Assembly: GCA_003552365.1 (NCBI GenBank)
Contig: PUKR01000131.1
Span: forward strand, 1 to 12,446
Reading direction: 5' to 3'
Origin: Syntrophomonadaceae bacterium
Lineage (GTDB): Bacteria > Bacillota > Dethiobacteria > DTU022
Length of the DNA stretch: 12,446 nt
Of the stretch, positions 1 to 7,122 are shown piece by piece (positions within the stretch are counted from its first letter, which is position 1; each line of letters begins with the position of its first letter). Both the position numbers and the translations under genes were made by a program. A model generated the notes under the pieces. That model ran no database searches. It was given only the letters and a program-made list of their open reading frames with translations, and was not told the DNA's origin.

Positions 1-1
1 C

Positions 2-115
2 CGTACCGGGGTGGAAGTCGGCCAGGTTGATGCAGTGATGAACGGGATGCTCGATCCCTTTATTGATGCTTACCTGCGCTGGAAGGCCCGGGGCAAAACT
101 CCCCTAACTAAATAA
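2..115 (+). CDS. prfB: Peptide chain release factor 2, C-terminal end (5' truncated by window edge)
   Basis: Only the last 37 codons are present, reading in frame from base 2 to the TAA at 113-115. The peptide begins RTGVEVGQVDAVMNG and continues LDPFIDAYLRWKA. This matches the conserved C-terminus of class I release factor RF2; in E. coli RF2 the equivalent stretch, as I recall it, runs RTGVETRNTQAVLDG followed by LDQFIEA. RF2 recognises UGA and UAA and triggers peptide release at the ribosome. The GGQ and SPF motifs lie upstream of the window, as does the site where many prfB genes carry a programmed frameshift, so neither can be checked here. The position, just before a YitT-family gene and ftsEX, fits the B. 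subtilis order and supports RF2 over RF1. A 61-nt gap without an obvious terminator separates it from the next gene, so read-through is possible. Confidence 0.85.
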   Translation, partial: RTGVEVGQVDAVMNGMLDPFIDAYLRWKARGKTPLTK

Positions 116-131
116 TTTAATGTTACATGAA

Positions 132-164
132 AAATTACTAATAATAAATTACTAATAATAAATT
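132..164. repeat. 14-bp AT-rich tandem repeat, about 2.4 copies
   Basis: The unit AAATTACTAATAAT occurs at 132-145 and again without change at 146-159, followed by five matching bases of a third copy (160-164). It fills most of the 61-nt gap between the prfB stop and the YitT gene and ends just before its ribosome binding site (GGGAG at 167-171). It looks like a replication-slippage duplication. It may help keep the leader unstructured, but that is inference. Confidence 0.8.
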
Positions 165-176
165 TTGGGAGATTAG

Positions 177-1055
177 ATGAAAATACGGAAGCCGCACATT
201 AAAATAAGTGACGTTAAGGTTGTTTTAGTCGATTTAATAGGTATCTTGATCGGCACCCTTATTTTAGCCGCAGGGTTAAATATGTTTATGGTCCCCAATA
301 TGCTGGTCCCCGGCGGGGTAAGCGGTCTTGGCGTTTTTTTGTATCACCTGGTCGGGATGCCGGTCGGGCTCACGGTCATTCTTTTAAATATTCCCCTTTT
401 TGTTGCCGGTTACATGATCCTGGGCCGTAAAATTATTGTTCAGAGCCTGCTGGGCACTTTTTTATTTTCCGTTGCCATAGATGCTACGGCTCCGTTTTTA
501 CCCCAGGCTACGGATGATTTGCTGCTTGCTTCTGTATATGGAGGGGTGATTACAGGCGTAGGGGTGGGAATGGTTTTTCGGTTCCGCAGTTCCACCGGTG
601 GAACCAGCCTGCTGTCTTTGATCCTGGCCAAGACATCGGGGATCAGCCCCGGCCAGGCGATGTTTTGCGGGGATATTGTGGTTTTAGCTTTAGCCCTGTT
701 TATTTTTAGCAGTGAAGCGGCGATGTATTCCGCAGTGGCCTTGTTTGTCAGCATTAAGGTAGTTGACGCTATCCAGGAAGGCCTGGGACTGGCCAAGCAG
801 GCCATTATTATTACCCGCAGCGGGGCGAAAGTAAACGAACGGTTGCTTACCGAGCTTGGGCGTGGTGTAACCAGGATTGAAGGACACGGAGGCTATACCG
901 GCGAAGGGCGGGAAGTCCTGCTGTGTGTTGTTACCCGCCAGCAGGTTTCAAGGTTAAAATGGATCATCTACGAAGTGGATCCCTCCGCTTTTGTAATCAT
1001 TGGCAATGCCACTGAAGTGCACGGGGAAGGTTTTAAGAAGATGCAGCAGCATTAA
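177..1055 (+). CDS. YitT family membrane protein (DUF161 + DUF2179)
   Basis: A 292-residue polytopic membrane protein. The N-terminal two thirds is the YitT/DUF161 membrane region, with hydrophobic segments at about 14-36, 43-60, 63-82, 86-102, 116-135 and 163-198. Family motifs are visible: VPNMLVPGGVSG at 39-50 and RFRSSTGGTSLL at 135-146. A cytosolic DUF2179 domain follows at about 207-287, with LGRGVTRIEGHGGYTG at 227-242 and the end EVHGEGF at 280-286. The length is typical of the family. The biochemical function of the family is not established; transport is often assumed from the topology. Start: ATG at 177 with GGGAG 5 nt upstream. B. subtilis has several paralogues, and the one in this neighbourhood is yvjA, so it is probably the positional counterpart. 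It probably reads on from prfB, since no separate promoter is evident. I am sure of the family and unsure of the role. Confidence 0.93.
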   Translation: MKIRKPHIKISDVKVVLVDLIGILIGTLILAAGLNMFMVPNMLVPGGVSGLGVFLYHLVGMPVGLTVILLNIPLFVAGYMILGRKIIVQSLLGTFLFSVAIDATAPFLPQATDDLLLASVYGGVITGVGVGMVFRFRSSTGGTSLLSLILAKTSGISPGQAMFCGDIVVLALALFIFSSEAAMYSAVALFVSIKVVDAIQEGLGLAKQAIIITRSGAKVNERLLTELGRGVTRIEGHGGYTGEGREVLLCVVTRQQVSRLKWIIYEVDPSAFVIIGNATEVHGEGFKKMQQH

Positions 1056-1151
1056 ATTGCGGGGTTTGGCAGCAACTTTTAAGAGTTTAGGAGTTTCAGC
1101 CGGATCAGTGGTGTTTGTAAACAGTAAAAAGTTTGCTTAATAGAACTTAAA

Positions 1152-1190
1152 AATTTGCAAATTAAGTAAACATATTTTAATATGATTTGC
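1152..1190. repeat. Palindrome cluster upstream of ftsE
   Basis: Two perfect palindromic elements lie 7 nt apart. AATTTGCAAATT at 1152-1163 is a 12-bp self-complementary sequence, and CATATTTTAATATG at 1171-1184 has 6-bp arms around TT. In addition, GCAAAT at 1157-1162 is complementary to ATTTGC at 1185-1190, so the second palindrome can sit inside a larger foldback. The elements coincide with the -35 and -10 hexamers of the promoter candidate at 1155-1183, which is how operators are often placed. High A+T content makes short palindromes common, so binding by a regulator is only inferred. Confidence 0.5.
1155..1183 (+). promoter_or_regulatory. Candidate sigma-A promoter for the ftsEX operon
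   Basis: TTGCAA at 1155-1160 and TAATAT at 1178-1183 are separated by exactly 17 nt, each matching the vegetative consensus at four of six positions. It lies about 90 nt upstream of the ftsE start in a gene-free AT-rich stretch. A second, weaker candidate is TTGTCG at 1207-1212 with CATAAT at 1231-1236 and an 18-nt spacer. Either or both may be used. Confidence 0.4.
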
Positions 1191-1270
1191 AGGAATTAAT
1201 TTTTAATTGTCGAAATCTAATGCAAACAGGCATAATATTATGTTAAGTTTAACCGGAAAGGTTTACATAA

Positions 1271-1960
1271 ATGGTTGACGCAAAAAATCTGTCCATGAAA
1301 TATGATAAGGGTAAAAGCCTGGCCCTGGAGAATGTATCTTTTTCTATAGATCGCGGTGAGTTTGCTTTTTTTGTCGGTTCAAGTGGTGCCGGCAAATCTT
1401 CCTTGATGAAACTGATTATCCGTGAAGAGAAGCCGCACAGCGGCACTCTCAGGGTATTTGGACGCGATGTGTCACGGTTGCCCAAGCACCGCCTGCCGTA
1501 CTTGCGCCGCAATATCGGCATGGTTTTCCAGGATTTTCGCCTGATGGAAGAACGCACAGTGTACGATAATGTTGCTTTTGCCATGACCGTGATCGGTTCT
1601 TCCCGGAGGGAAATCCGCCGCCGGGTGCCCCATGTCCTGGGGCTGGTTGGGCTTAAAGATAAAGCCAGGGCAAAAATTACCGACCTTTCCGGGGGAGAAC
1701 AGCAGCGAGTCGGATTGGCCCGGGCAATCGCTAATCGGCCTGCGATGATCATCGCCGACGAACCAACCGGCAACCTTGACCCGGGGACTGCGCTGGATAT
1801 TATGAACCTGCTGCGCAGCATTAACTTACGCGGTACCACGGTTTTAGTTGCTACCCATAACCGGGAAATCGTGGATCGTTTTAAAAAGAGAGTCCTGTAC
1901 CTGGAAAACGGCAGGTTGGTCGGGGATGAGCAGAAAGGGATTTATTCGCATGTTCATTAA
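1271..1960 (+). CDS. ftsE: Cell division ATP-binding protein FtsE
   Basis: The cytoplasmic ATPase subunit of the FtsEX complex, an ABC-type system that transmits ATP hydrolysis through FtsX to activate peptidoglycan hydrolases rather than moving a solute. All nucleotide-binding elements are present in the 229 residues: Walker A GSSGAGKSS (36-44), Q-loop in VFQDFRL (85-91), signature LSGGEQQR (139-146), Walker B with catalytic Glu in MIIADEPTGNLD (159-170) and H-loop ATHNREIV (194-201). VFQDFRLM after the Q-loop and EPTGNLDP are characteristic of FtsE, and the length is normal. The ATG at 1271 has GGAAAGG (1255-1261) 9 nt upstream. The 3' end overlaps ftsX by 11 nt, implying translational coupling and equal amounts of the two subunits. 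A LolD/MacB-type ATPase would be the alternative, but the ftsX partner next door settles it. Confidence 0.97.
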   Translation: MVDAKNLSMKYDKGKSLALENVSFSIDRGEFAFFVGSSGAGKSSLMKLIIREEKPHSGTLRVFGRDVSRLPKHRLPYLRRNIGMVFQDFRLMEERTVYDNVAFAMTVIGSSRREIRRRVPHVLGLVGLKDKARAKITDLSGGEQQRVGLARAIANRPAMIIADEPTGNLDPGTALDIMNLLRSINLRGTTVLVATHNREIVDRFKKRVLYLENGRLVGDEQKGIYSHVH

Positions 1961-2837
1961 CGGCTTAATTTATATACTGGGCGAAACCTTTAAAGGCTTA
2001 TACCGGAACCGGTGGATGTGCATTACTTCAACAGGGGTAGTCGTGGTTACCCTCTTAATGCTCGGGTTGTTTATGCTGGTAAATTTTAATGTTACCCATA
2101 TTACGGAAACGGTAAAAGATCAGGTCGAAATTATTGTATATATCGACGAAAATGCCGACCGGGAAACCCGGGAAGAATTAAGGCAGAAGCTGGCAGAGCA
2201 CAGGGAAGTGGCAACTATAAATTATGTCTCCAGTGAAGAACACATGAATCGTCTGAAAAGACAGCTGGGGGGGATGCTTGAAGGGTATGATACATCTTTG
2301 GAAAATCCGCTTTTAGCAACTTATGAAATAACAACTGTAGAACCGGAAGCAGTGGTAAGTCTTTCTGATGAATTCAGGGATTATCCCGGGGTATCGGATG
2401 TTTTTTACGGCCAGGGTTATGTTGAAAATTTATTTACCGTGACCAGGGTAGTGCAAATCATTGGGTTGGCCCTCATGGCCGGTCTTTCGATAACAGCAGT
2501 GTTTTTGATTTCACACACCATTAAACTGACGGTGATGATGCGTAAAAGAGAAATTACAATTATGAAATATGTGGGGGCAACAAACTGGTTTATCCGCTGG
2601 CCTTTTATCCTGGAAGGTCTTTTAATGGGTTTTGTCGGGGCACTGGTACCACTGGCGATTATTTACTACATTTATGAAATGGCTATAAGCTGGGTGGTTG
2701 CCAACGAATTAATGTTTTTAAGCCTGTTGCCATCGCAATGGGTAATTACAGAGCTTGCAAAATACCTGGTCCCCCTGGGGACTGCCCTGGGGATTTTGGG
2801 CAGTTCATTTTCCATGGGCCGGTTTTTGCGGGTATAG
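1950..2837 (+). CDS. ftsX: Cell division protein FtsX (permease-like subunit)
   Basis: The membrane subunit of FtsEX; its outer loop docks a peptidoglycan hydrolase or activator. The 295-residue protein starts MFINGLIYILGETFKGLYRN, a typical FtsX amphipathic N-terminus. Transmembrane segments lie at about 24-46, 166-190, 217-243 and 271-290. The extracellular loop covers about 47-165 (starting VEIIVYIDENADRETREEL). The conserved cytoplasmic stretch MMRKREITIMKYVGATNWFIRWPFILEG is at about 196-223. I chose ATG 1950 because AAAGGGA (1934-1940) precedes it by 9 nt, because it gives the normal FtsX N-terminus, and because an in-frame ATG at 1848 would add 34 residues translated from the ftsE coding sequence in another frame with no homology-like character. 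The start lies inside the ftsE 3' end. Confidence 0.96.
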   Translation: MFINGLIYILGETFKGLYRNRWMCITSTGVVVVTLLMLGLFMLVNFNVTHITETVKDQVEIIVYIDENADRETREELRQKLAEHREVATINYVSSEEHMNRLKRQLGGMLEGYDTSLENPLLATYEITTVEPEAVVSLSDEFRDYPGVSDVFYGQGYVENLFTVTRVVQIIGLALMAGLSITAVFLISHTIKLTVMMRKREITIMKYVGATNWFIRWPFILEGLLMGFVGALVPLAIIYYIYEMAISWVVANELMFLSLLPSQWVITELAKYLVPLGTALGILGSSFSMGRFLRV

Positions 2838-2862
2838 ACATAGATAAGCTCTGTTAATGATC

Positions 2863-2870
2863 AGGGAGGA
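2863..2870 (+). promoter_or_regulatory. Strong ribosome binding site of the M23 peptidase gene
   Basis: AGGGAGGA ends 8 nt before ATG 2879 and 5 nt before an in-frame TTG at 2876. The better spacing and the stronger start codon favour ATG 2879; the choice changes the protein by one residue only. Confidence 0.75.
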
Positions 2871-2878
2871 AAAGATTG

Positions 2879-4093
2879 ATGAAAACTAAAAATACGAGGC
2901 TTTATTTGCTAGTCCTGGCAGCTATTGCCTTGTTCCTTGCTGCTGCCGCTCCGGCCTATGCTTATTTGTCGGAAGAGATTGAAGAAAAGCAGGAAGAGCT
3001 GGAGGAAGTAGAAGAAAGGCACCGCCGGGAAGAGAGTGAGCTGGAGCAGCGATTAAACCGGGAAGCCGCTCTTGAGGAAGAGTTAGAGAGGCTGGAAAAC
3101 CGGTTGTCAGAGCTGAAAGCTGAACAGGATCAGCTTCAATTGGAAATTGAAGAGGTAAAAGAAGAAATTGGGCAGGTGGAATCAGAACTTGCCGAAGCCG
3201 AGGCCAGGTTAAAAGAACAGGAAGAGTTGTTAAATCTTCGGTTGCGGGCTATTCAACAACACGGCTGGGTTTCTTATATTGAAGTTCTATTTGATTCTAC
3301 CAGTTTTAACGATTTTTTAACCCGGTTGTATAACCTGAGCATGATTGCTTCCAATGATATCAGCTTGATTGAAGACATCCAGGAAGAAAAGGAGATTATC
3401 GAGGCCTGGAAAAGTGAACTGGAACAAAAAAAGAGCGAATTGGAAGCAATGCGCGACCAGGTAGCCGCCAATGAACAGGAGATGCAGCGGGCCAAGGAAG
3501 ACCGGGAAACTGTCCTGGCCCAGCTGCAGGACGACATCAATAAAAACATGCAGGCGATTAAAGACCTGGAAGAAGAAGCACAGAGACTGGATTCTGTAAT
3601 TCGCGAACTGGTTGCCAAAGCTGAAAGCCAGTTCAGCGGAGTTGACGGAGAGTTAAAGTGGCCGATTGAACCACCGACCTGGATCAGTTCCGGTTATGGG
3701 TATCGAAACGATCCGTTTAGCGGGAACCGGGCCTGGCATGGCGGAGTTGATGTAGCCCCTAAGGGTGGAGCGGCCAACTATATTCTTGCTGCCGCTGAAG
3801 GTGAGGTTATTTATTCCGGTTGGAACGGCGGTTATGGCAACTGTATCATGATCGACCACGGGGCCGGGACCGTAACTTTGTACGCACATATGAGCAGTCT
3901 CATTGCTGACAAAGGTGAAGTAGTCAGCAGGGGGCAGCGGATTGGACGGGCCGGGACAACCGGATACAGTACGGGGGTTCACCTGCACTTTGAGGTCAGG
4001 GAGTACGAGAAAGCTCCGGTAAGGAGTTATCCAAGCGGTTCACCGGATCACCGCTATGATCCGATGCAATATTTTGGTGGTACCGGCAATTAA
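2879..4093 (+). CDS. Secreted coiled-coil M23 (LytM) peptidase, probable FtsEX-controlled cell-wall hydrolase
   Basis: A 404-residue exported protein. Residues 1-28 form a signal peptide (basic start MKTKNTR, hydrophobic core, likely cleavage after APAYA). Two long Glu/Lys-rich coiled coils at about 30-125 and 160-255 flank a turn region (126-160, with GWVSYIEVLFDS). The C-terminal M23 domain at about 258-400 keeps the metal-ligand motifs HGGVD (H287, D291) and HLHFEV (H368, H370) and the conserved His of YAHMSS (H337), and opens with the family stretch SGYGYRNDPFSG. The fold cleaves peptide cross-links in peptidoglycan. The layout resembles EnvC, and more loosely PcsB and CwlO, the known FtsEX partners. 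The gene follows ftsX by 41 nt and ends the operon before a terminator, supporting that role. Unlike EnvC, whose M23 site is degenerate, this domain looks catalytically competent. The substrate bond is not determined. Confidence 0.92.
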   Translation: MKTKNTRLYLLVLAAIALFLAAAAPAYAYLSEEIEEKQEELEEVEERHRREESELEQRLNREAALEEELERLENRLSELKAEQDQLQLEIEEVKEEIGQVESELAEAEARLKEQEELLNLRLRAIQQHGWVSYIEVLFDSTSFNDFLTRLYNLSMIASNDISLIEDIQEEKEIIEAWKSELEQKKSELEAMRDQVAANEQEMQRAKEDRETVLAQLQDDINKNMQAIKDLEEEAQRLDSVIRELVAKAESQFSGVDGELKWPIEPPTWISSGYGYRNDPFSGNRAWHGGVDVAPKGGAANYILAAAEGEVIYSGWNGGYGNCIMIDHGAGTVTLYAHMSSLIADKGEVVSRGQRIGRAGTTGYSTGVHLHFEVREYEKAPVRSYPSGSPDHRYDPMQYFGGTGN

Positions 4094-4131
4094 GAAGTTA
4101 ACCTGTTTGCATTATTTGCAGTTTCTATATT

Positions 4132-4173
4132 CAGCCATTCCGCCGCAGCCGGCAGGGGATGGCTGCTATTTTT
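4132..4173 (+). terminator. Rho-independent terminator after the ftsEX-M23 operon
   Basis: CAGCCATTCC at 4132-4141 pairs with GGGATGGCTG at 4156-4165 (10 bp, one G-U). GCC at 4142-4144 pairs further with GGC at 4151-4153 across a 2-nt bulge (AG), closing a 6-nt loop, GCAGCC. The stem is followed by CTATTTTT, giving a T-run at 4169-4173. It lies 38 nt past the M23 stop and splits the ftsEX cassette from the protease pair downstream. Confidence 0.85.
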
Positions 4174-4180
4174 CTAGAGG

Positions 4181-4209
4181 GATACAGGGAAAAAATTTTG
4201 TGTTATGAT
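4181..4209 (+). promoter_or_regulatory. Candidate extended -10 promoter for the protease gene
   Basis: TGTTATGAT at 4201-4209 is an extended -10 (TG, one base, then TATGAT). A weak -35, GATACA at 4181-4186, lies 17 nt upstream of the hexamer. It sits just after the terminator, where a new promoter is expected. Transcription would begin near 4216, which agrees with translation starting at ATG 4271 rather than at ATG 4205. Confidence 0.35.
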
Positions 4210-4256
4210 GATAGGTAGCCTGAAAAGAATGGCCAGGATAATTGTGCAGACCGGAC

Positions 4257-4261
4257 AGGAG
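4257..4261 (+). promoter_or_regulatory. Ribosome binding site deciding the protease start
   Basis: AGGAG ends 9 nt before ATG 4271. The upstream in-frame ATGs at 4205 and 4208 have no purine-rich element at usable spacing (the nearest, CAGGGA, is about 13 nt away). Confidence 0.6.
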
Positions 4262-4270
4262 TGGGTGTCG

Positions 4271-5755
4271 ATGGATTCAATTAATAAAAGCTCATTGCTT
4301 AAAATACTGGTGATTTTTGTTTTGCTCCTTGTGGGGACCAACCTGGCCACTTATCTGTTCTTTGCCGATCAGGACGATGCTTTAGCAGAAGAAGATGATC
4401 CCAGGGTAATCAGGTTTGACCCGGATGCCGACCGGGTTGAAGCCGAAGATGGCACAGAAATGTTCTGGGAAGCCCTGGATGCAATTACAAGCCACTATTT
4501 TTATCCTGTAGATAAACAAGAACTGGTAGAGGGAGCGGTAAGGGGGATGATCGAAATTCTGGACGATCCCCAGCTACGCTTCTATGATCCCGATGAACTG
4601 GAAGAGTTTAAAATGGATACCAGGGGAGTCTATGGTGGAATCGGTGTGCGCATTATTGAAGCCGAATCTGAAATAGTGGTGTTTGAAACTTTTTCTGGTT
4701 CTCCCGCCGAAAGAAACGGGCTTGCTCCCGGGGACCGGATCTTGGAAGCAGACGGCAATGAATTAACCGGTGAAGGAATTGATTTTGCCGCGGAAGTAAT
4801 GCGAGGGCCCAGCGATACCAGTGTAGATATAAAAGTTCTGAGACCGGGTGCGGAAGAACCGATAGAAATGACCATCATCCGCGAGGAAATCCAGGTTTCG
4901 ACTGTATCCGGGGAAATGCTGGAAGATAACCTTGGCTATATTGAAATTAGCGGTTTCGACAGCAATACTGCCGGGGAATTTACCGAAATATTTGAGTCCA
5001 TGGAGAAAGAAGGATTGAGCCGCGGTTTAATCCTGGATTTAAGGAATAATTCGGGAGGGTTGGTGGACCAGGCCGTGAAAATCGCGGAACAAATAGTACC
5101 CGAAGGTGAAATTGTCCGGCTGGTGGGCCAGGATGATGAAATAAAGACCGTATATCAATCCAGCGCGGAAAAAAGGCCCTATCCGATTGTGGCCCTTATA
5201 AATGAGGAATCCGCCAGTTCAACCGAACTACTTGCCGGAGCATTGCAGGACCGGGATGCAGCCCTTCTTGTAGGCCAAACTACTTACGGGAAAGCTTCTG
5301 TGCAGCAGCTGGAACATCTTCCCGGTGACAATGCTATAATGCTTACGGTGGCAAACTATTTTACCCCATCGGGCCGCAATATTGACAAGTACGGTATTGA
5401 TCCTGACTATGAAGTGGAAATGCCTGAAATAATCAGGTATTACCATTACTTTCATCCCAGCCTCCTGGAGCAGGGCGATTATGGATCAGACGTCGAAATG
5501 CTCCAGGAAATGCTCGAAATATTAGATTATGAGATTGATGTAACCGGCTATTTTGATGAAGATACTTCCCGGGCTTTGTCCAGGTTCCAGGTGGATGCCG
5601 GACTCGAAAGCAGCGGTAAATTTGATGACGTAACCTGGGTTGAACTGAGGGAAGCTTTGGACGTTGCTTCAAGGGAGCAGGACAAGCAGCTTGAAAAAGC
5701 TTTGGAAATTCTTGATCAAGCGGAGCTTTGGGAAAATATCGGGGGAAACGATTAA
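4271..5755 (+). CDS. ctpB: Carboxy-terminal processing protease (S41 family, CtpB-like) with PDZ and peptidoglycan-binding domains
   Basis: A membrane-anchored serine protease acting outside the membrane. From ATG 4271 it has 494 residues: N-terminal signal anchor at about 10-32, cap region, PDZ domain at about 118-205 (opening YGGIGVRI at 121-128) and S41 core at about 207-390. The catalytic residues follow the CtpB pattern (S309, K334, Q338 there): S316 in NEESASSTE, K341 in TTYGKASVQQ exactly 25 residues later, and Q345 four further on. A peptidoglycan_binding_1 domain lies at about 404-464 (SDVEMLQEMLEILDY, then DTSRALSRFQ). In B. subtilis the Ctp protease at this locus cleaves SpoIVFA to help sigma-K activation during sporulation; whether this organism sporulates is not visible, so the substrate is open. 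The next gene begins 3 nt after the stop. Starts at 4205 or 4208 would add about 22 residues. Confidence 0.94.
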   Translation: MDSINKSSLLKILVIFVLLLVGTNLATYLFFADQDDALAEEDDPRVIRFDPDADRVEAEDGTEMFWEALDAITSHYFYPVDKQELVEGAVRGMIEILDDPQLRFYDPDELEEFKMDTRGVYGGIGVRIIEAESEIVVFETFSGSPAERNGLAPGDRILEADGNELTGEGIDFAAEVMRGPSDTSVDIKVLRPGAEEPIEMTIIREEIQVSTVSGEMLEDNLGYIEISGFDSNTAGEFTEIFESMEKEGLSRGLILDLRNNSGGLVDQAVKIAEQIVPEGEIVRLVGQDDEIKTVYQSSAEKRPYPIVALINEESASSTELLAGALQDRDAALLVGQTTYGKASVQQLEHLPGDNAIMLTVANYFTPSGRNIDKYGIDPDYEVEMPEIIRYYHYFHPSLLEQGDYGSDVEMLQEMLEILDYEIDVTGYFDEDTSRALSRFQVDAGLESSGKFDDVTWVELREALDVASREQDKQLEKALEILDQAELWENIGGND

Positions 5756-5758
5756 GCA

Positions 5759-7117
5759 ATGCAGCTTTTTCTTGAAATAGGACAAATTTTTATCTCCACA
5801 TTCATGATCGCTTTTGTAATGCCCATCTTTTGGATTGTTCTGTTTTTAGTTTACTTGCAGTACAGGCGGCAGGCAGCTACAGAAGCAAAGTTATACGGCC
5901 GGACCTTGAACAGGGTGGGCAGGCAAATGTTTTATTCCCTGGGCCTGGGAGTGGCAGGTGGGCTGGTGGCCAGCACCGTGTTGATTTTTCTGGGGTTATC
6001 GCTGGAGCAAATCGGCTTATATTTTATTTGGCCGGTGGCTATCCTGCTTCTACTGATCAATCCACGCTATCTTTGCTTTTCTTATGCCGGTGGTATCGTA
6101 GCGGTCATGGTTTTATTTGCCCGCCATATCTTAGTGCCCCTGTTTCCGGCTTTAGCTGATAATATAGTCATTGAAACACTCTTAAGAGTTCATATTCCTG
6201 CCCTCCTGGTCCTGATCGGGTTGCTTCACCTCATCGAGGCTTTCTTGATTTATATTGGCGGTCACTGGGGGAGCAGTCCAATTTACTTAAAGAAAGAAGA
6301 CGGCGAGGTGATCGGGGCTTTTTCGCTGCAGAGATTTTGGCCTCTACCGCTGGTGGCGCTCCTGGTGACCGTGGTAGCGGAACCTGAGATTGTAGGTGTG
6401 AGTATGCCAGAATGGTGGCCAATCCTGGAGCCGATCCTTGAACCGGGTGAAGGAAGAACCCTTCAATACATGCTCATACCGGTGGCAGCCGGCCTCGGTT
6501 ACGGGGATATCGCCTTATCTTCCACTCCCCGCGAGAGAACCGCTTTTTCTGCCAAGTGGCTCGCTTTTTACAGTGTTGTGCTTTTAGTTGTTGCCGTAGG
6601 GGCGGAATACTTCCCTGCTTTTGTCTTGCCCGGGGTTCTTTTTGCGCCAATTGGCCATGAAATACTAATTCTTTACGGGAAAAGAGAAGAAGACAGAAAG
6701 CCGCCCCGCTACCGCAGCAGTGATGAAGGAATTGTTCTTATGGAGGTTTTACCGGGAACCGTGGCCGATAATGCCGGACTGAAGCAGGATGATGTCATTA
6801 AAACAATAAACGGTGAAATACCGCGGGATAACCAGGACTTTCTGGAAAAAATTGAGCAAAGTTACTTCATGGTCCTCCTGGAGGGAAGGAGAAACGGAGA
6901 AAGTTTTTCGCATGTATTGAAAAAGGAAACCTTCGAAAAAGAAGGTTTTGGAGCTTCACTACAGGCCAGTCTTAGAGCGACAGGTTCTTCTCATTCTATC
7001 TTGCGGCGTTACGCCGAATTGGGCATGATTCCGGTTCCGCATCCCGATTCCCCGGTTTACCTGGAAATGCGTAAGCCCGATCCAATGGCCAGGGTTAAGC
7101 GCCTGTGGAAAAAATAG
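5759..7117 (+). CDS. Polytopic membrane protein with C-terminal PDZ domain (MinJ-like)
   Basis: A 452-residue protein with roughly eight to nine hydrophobic segments (about 10-33, 60-80, 85-102, 105-125, 145-168, 192-208, 236-250, 266-283, 285-305). A charged linker (KREEDRKPPRYRSS, 308-321) leads to a PDZ domain at about 323-388 with the core VLPGTVADNAGLKQDDVIKT (330-349). The last 60 residues are basic. I do not recognise a catalytic motif. In B. subtilis the gene here is minJ, a multi-pass membrane protein with a C-terminal PDZ domain that links DivIVA to MinCD and the division machinery; architecture and position agree, but orthology rests on these two points only. The ATG at 5759 lies 3 nt after the protease stop. 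GGGGGA at 5741-5746 inside the protease gene is a somewhat distant ribosome binding site, so translational coupling is likely. An alternative role is an adaptor for the adjacent PDZ protease. No terminator follows it. Confidence 0.85.
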   Translation: MQLFLEIGQIFISTFMIAFVMPIFWIVLFLVYLQYRRQAATEAKLYGRTLNRVGRQMFYSLGLGVAGGLVASTVLIFLGLSLEQIGLYFIWPVAILLLLINPRYLCFSYAGGIVAVMVLFARHILVPLFPALADNIVIETLLRVHIPALLVLIGLLHLIEAFLIYIGGHWGSSPIYLKKEDGEVIGAFSLQRFWPLPLVALLVTVVAEPEIVGVSMPEWWPILEPILEPGEGRTLQYMLIPVAAGLGYGDIALSSTPRERTAFSAKWLAFYSVVLLVVAVGAEYFPAFVLPGVLFAPIGHEILILYGKREEDRKPPRYRSSDEGIVLMEVLPGTVADNAGLKQDDVIKTINGEIPRDNQDFLEKIEQSYFMVLLEGRRNGESFSHVLKKETFEKEGFGASLQASLRATGSSHSILRRYAELGMIPVPHPDSPVYLEMRKPDPMARVKRLWKK

Positions 7118-7122
7118 TGACT

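Noticed and set aside
440..805. 121-codon - strand reading frame inside the YitT gene
   Set aside because: Antisense shadow of a well-supported gene; no recognisable domain.
1056..1090. Possible terminator after the YitT gene (TTGC...GCAA followed by TTTT)
   Set aside because: The stem is only about 4 bp, too weak to support.
1112..1123. TGTTT-GT-AAACA short inverted repeat
   Set aside because: Five-bp arms in AT-rich DNA; likely chance, and not positioned on promoter elements.
1249..1839. 196-codon - strand reading frame opposite ftsE
   Set aside because: The opposite strand encodes every FtsE motif; the antisense product is Arg/Ser/Pro-rich with no domain, typical of a shadow frame.
1848..1949. 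Longer FtsX with 34 extra N-terminal residues from ATG 1848
   Set aside because: This stretch is ftsE coding sequence in another frame, lacks a ribosome binding site at the right place, and would put unrelated residues before a normal FtsX N-terminus. ATG 1950 has AAAGGGA 9 nt upstream.
4205..4270. Upstream protease start (ATG 4205 or 4208)
   Set aside because: No ribosome binding site at usable spacing, and it overlaps a plausible -10 element. ATG 4271 has AGGAG 9 nt upstream and gives a standard signal anchor. Not fully excluded.
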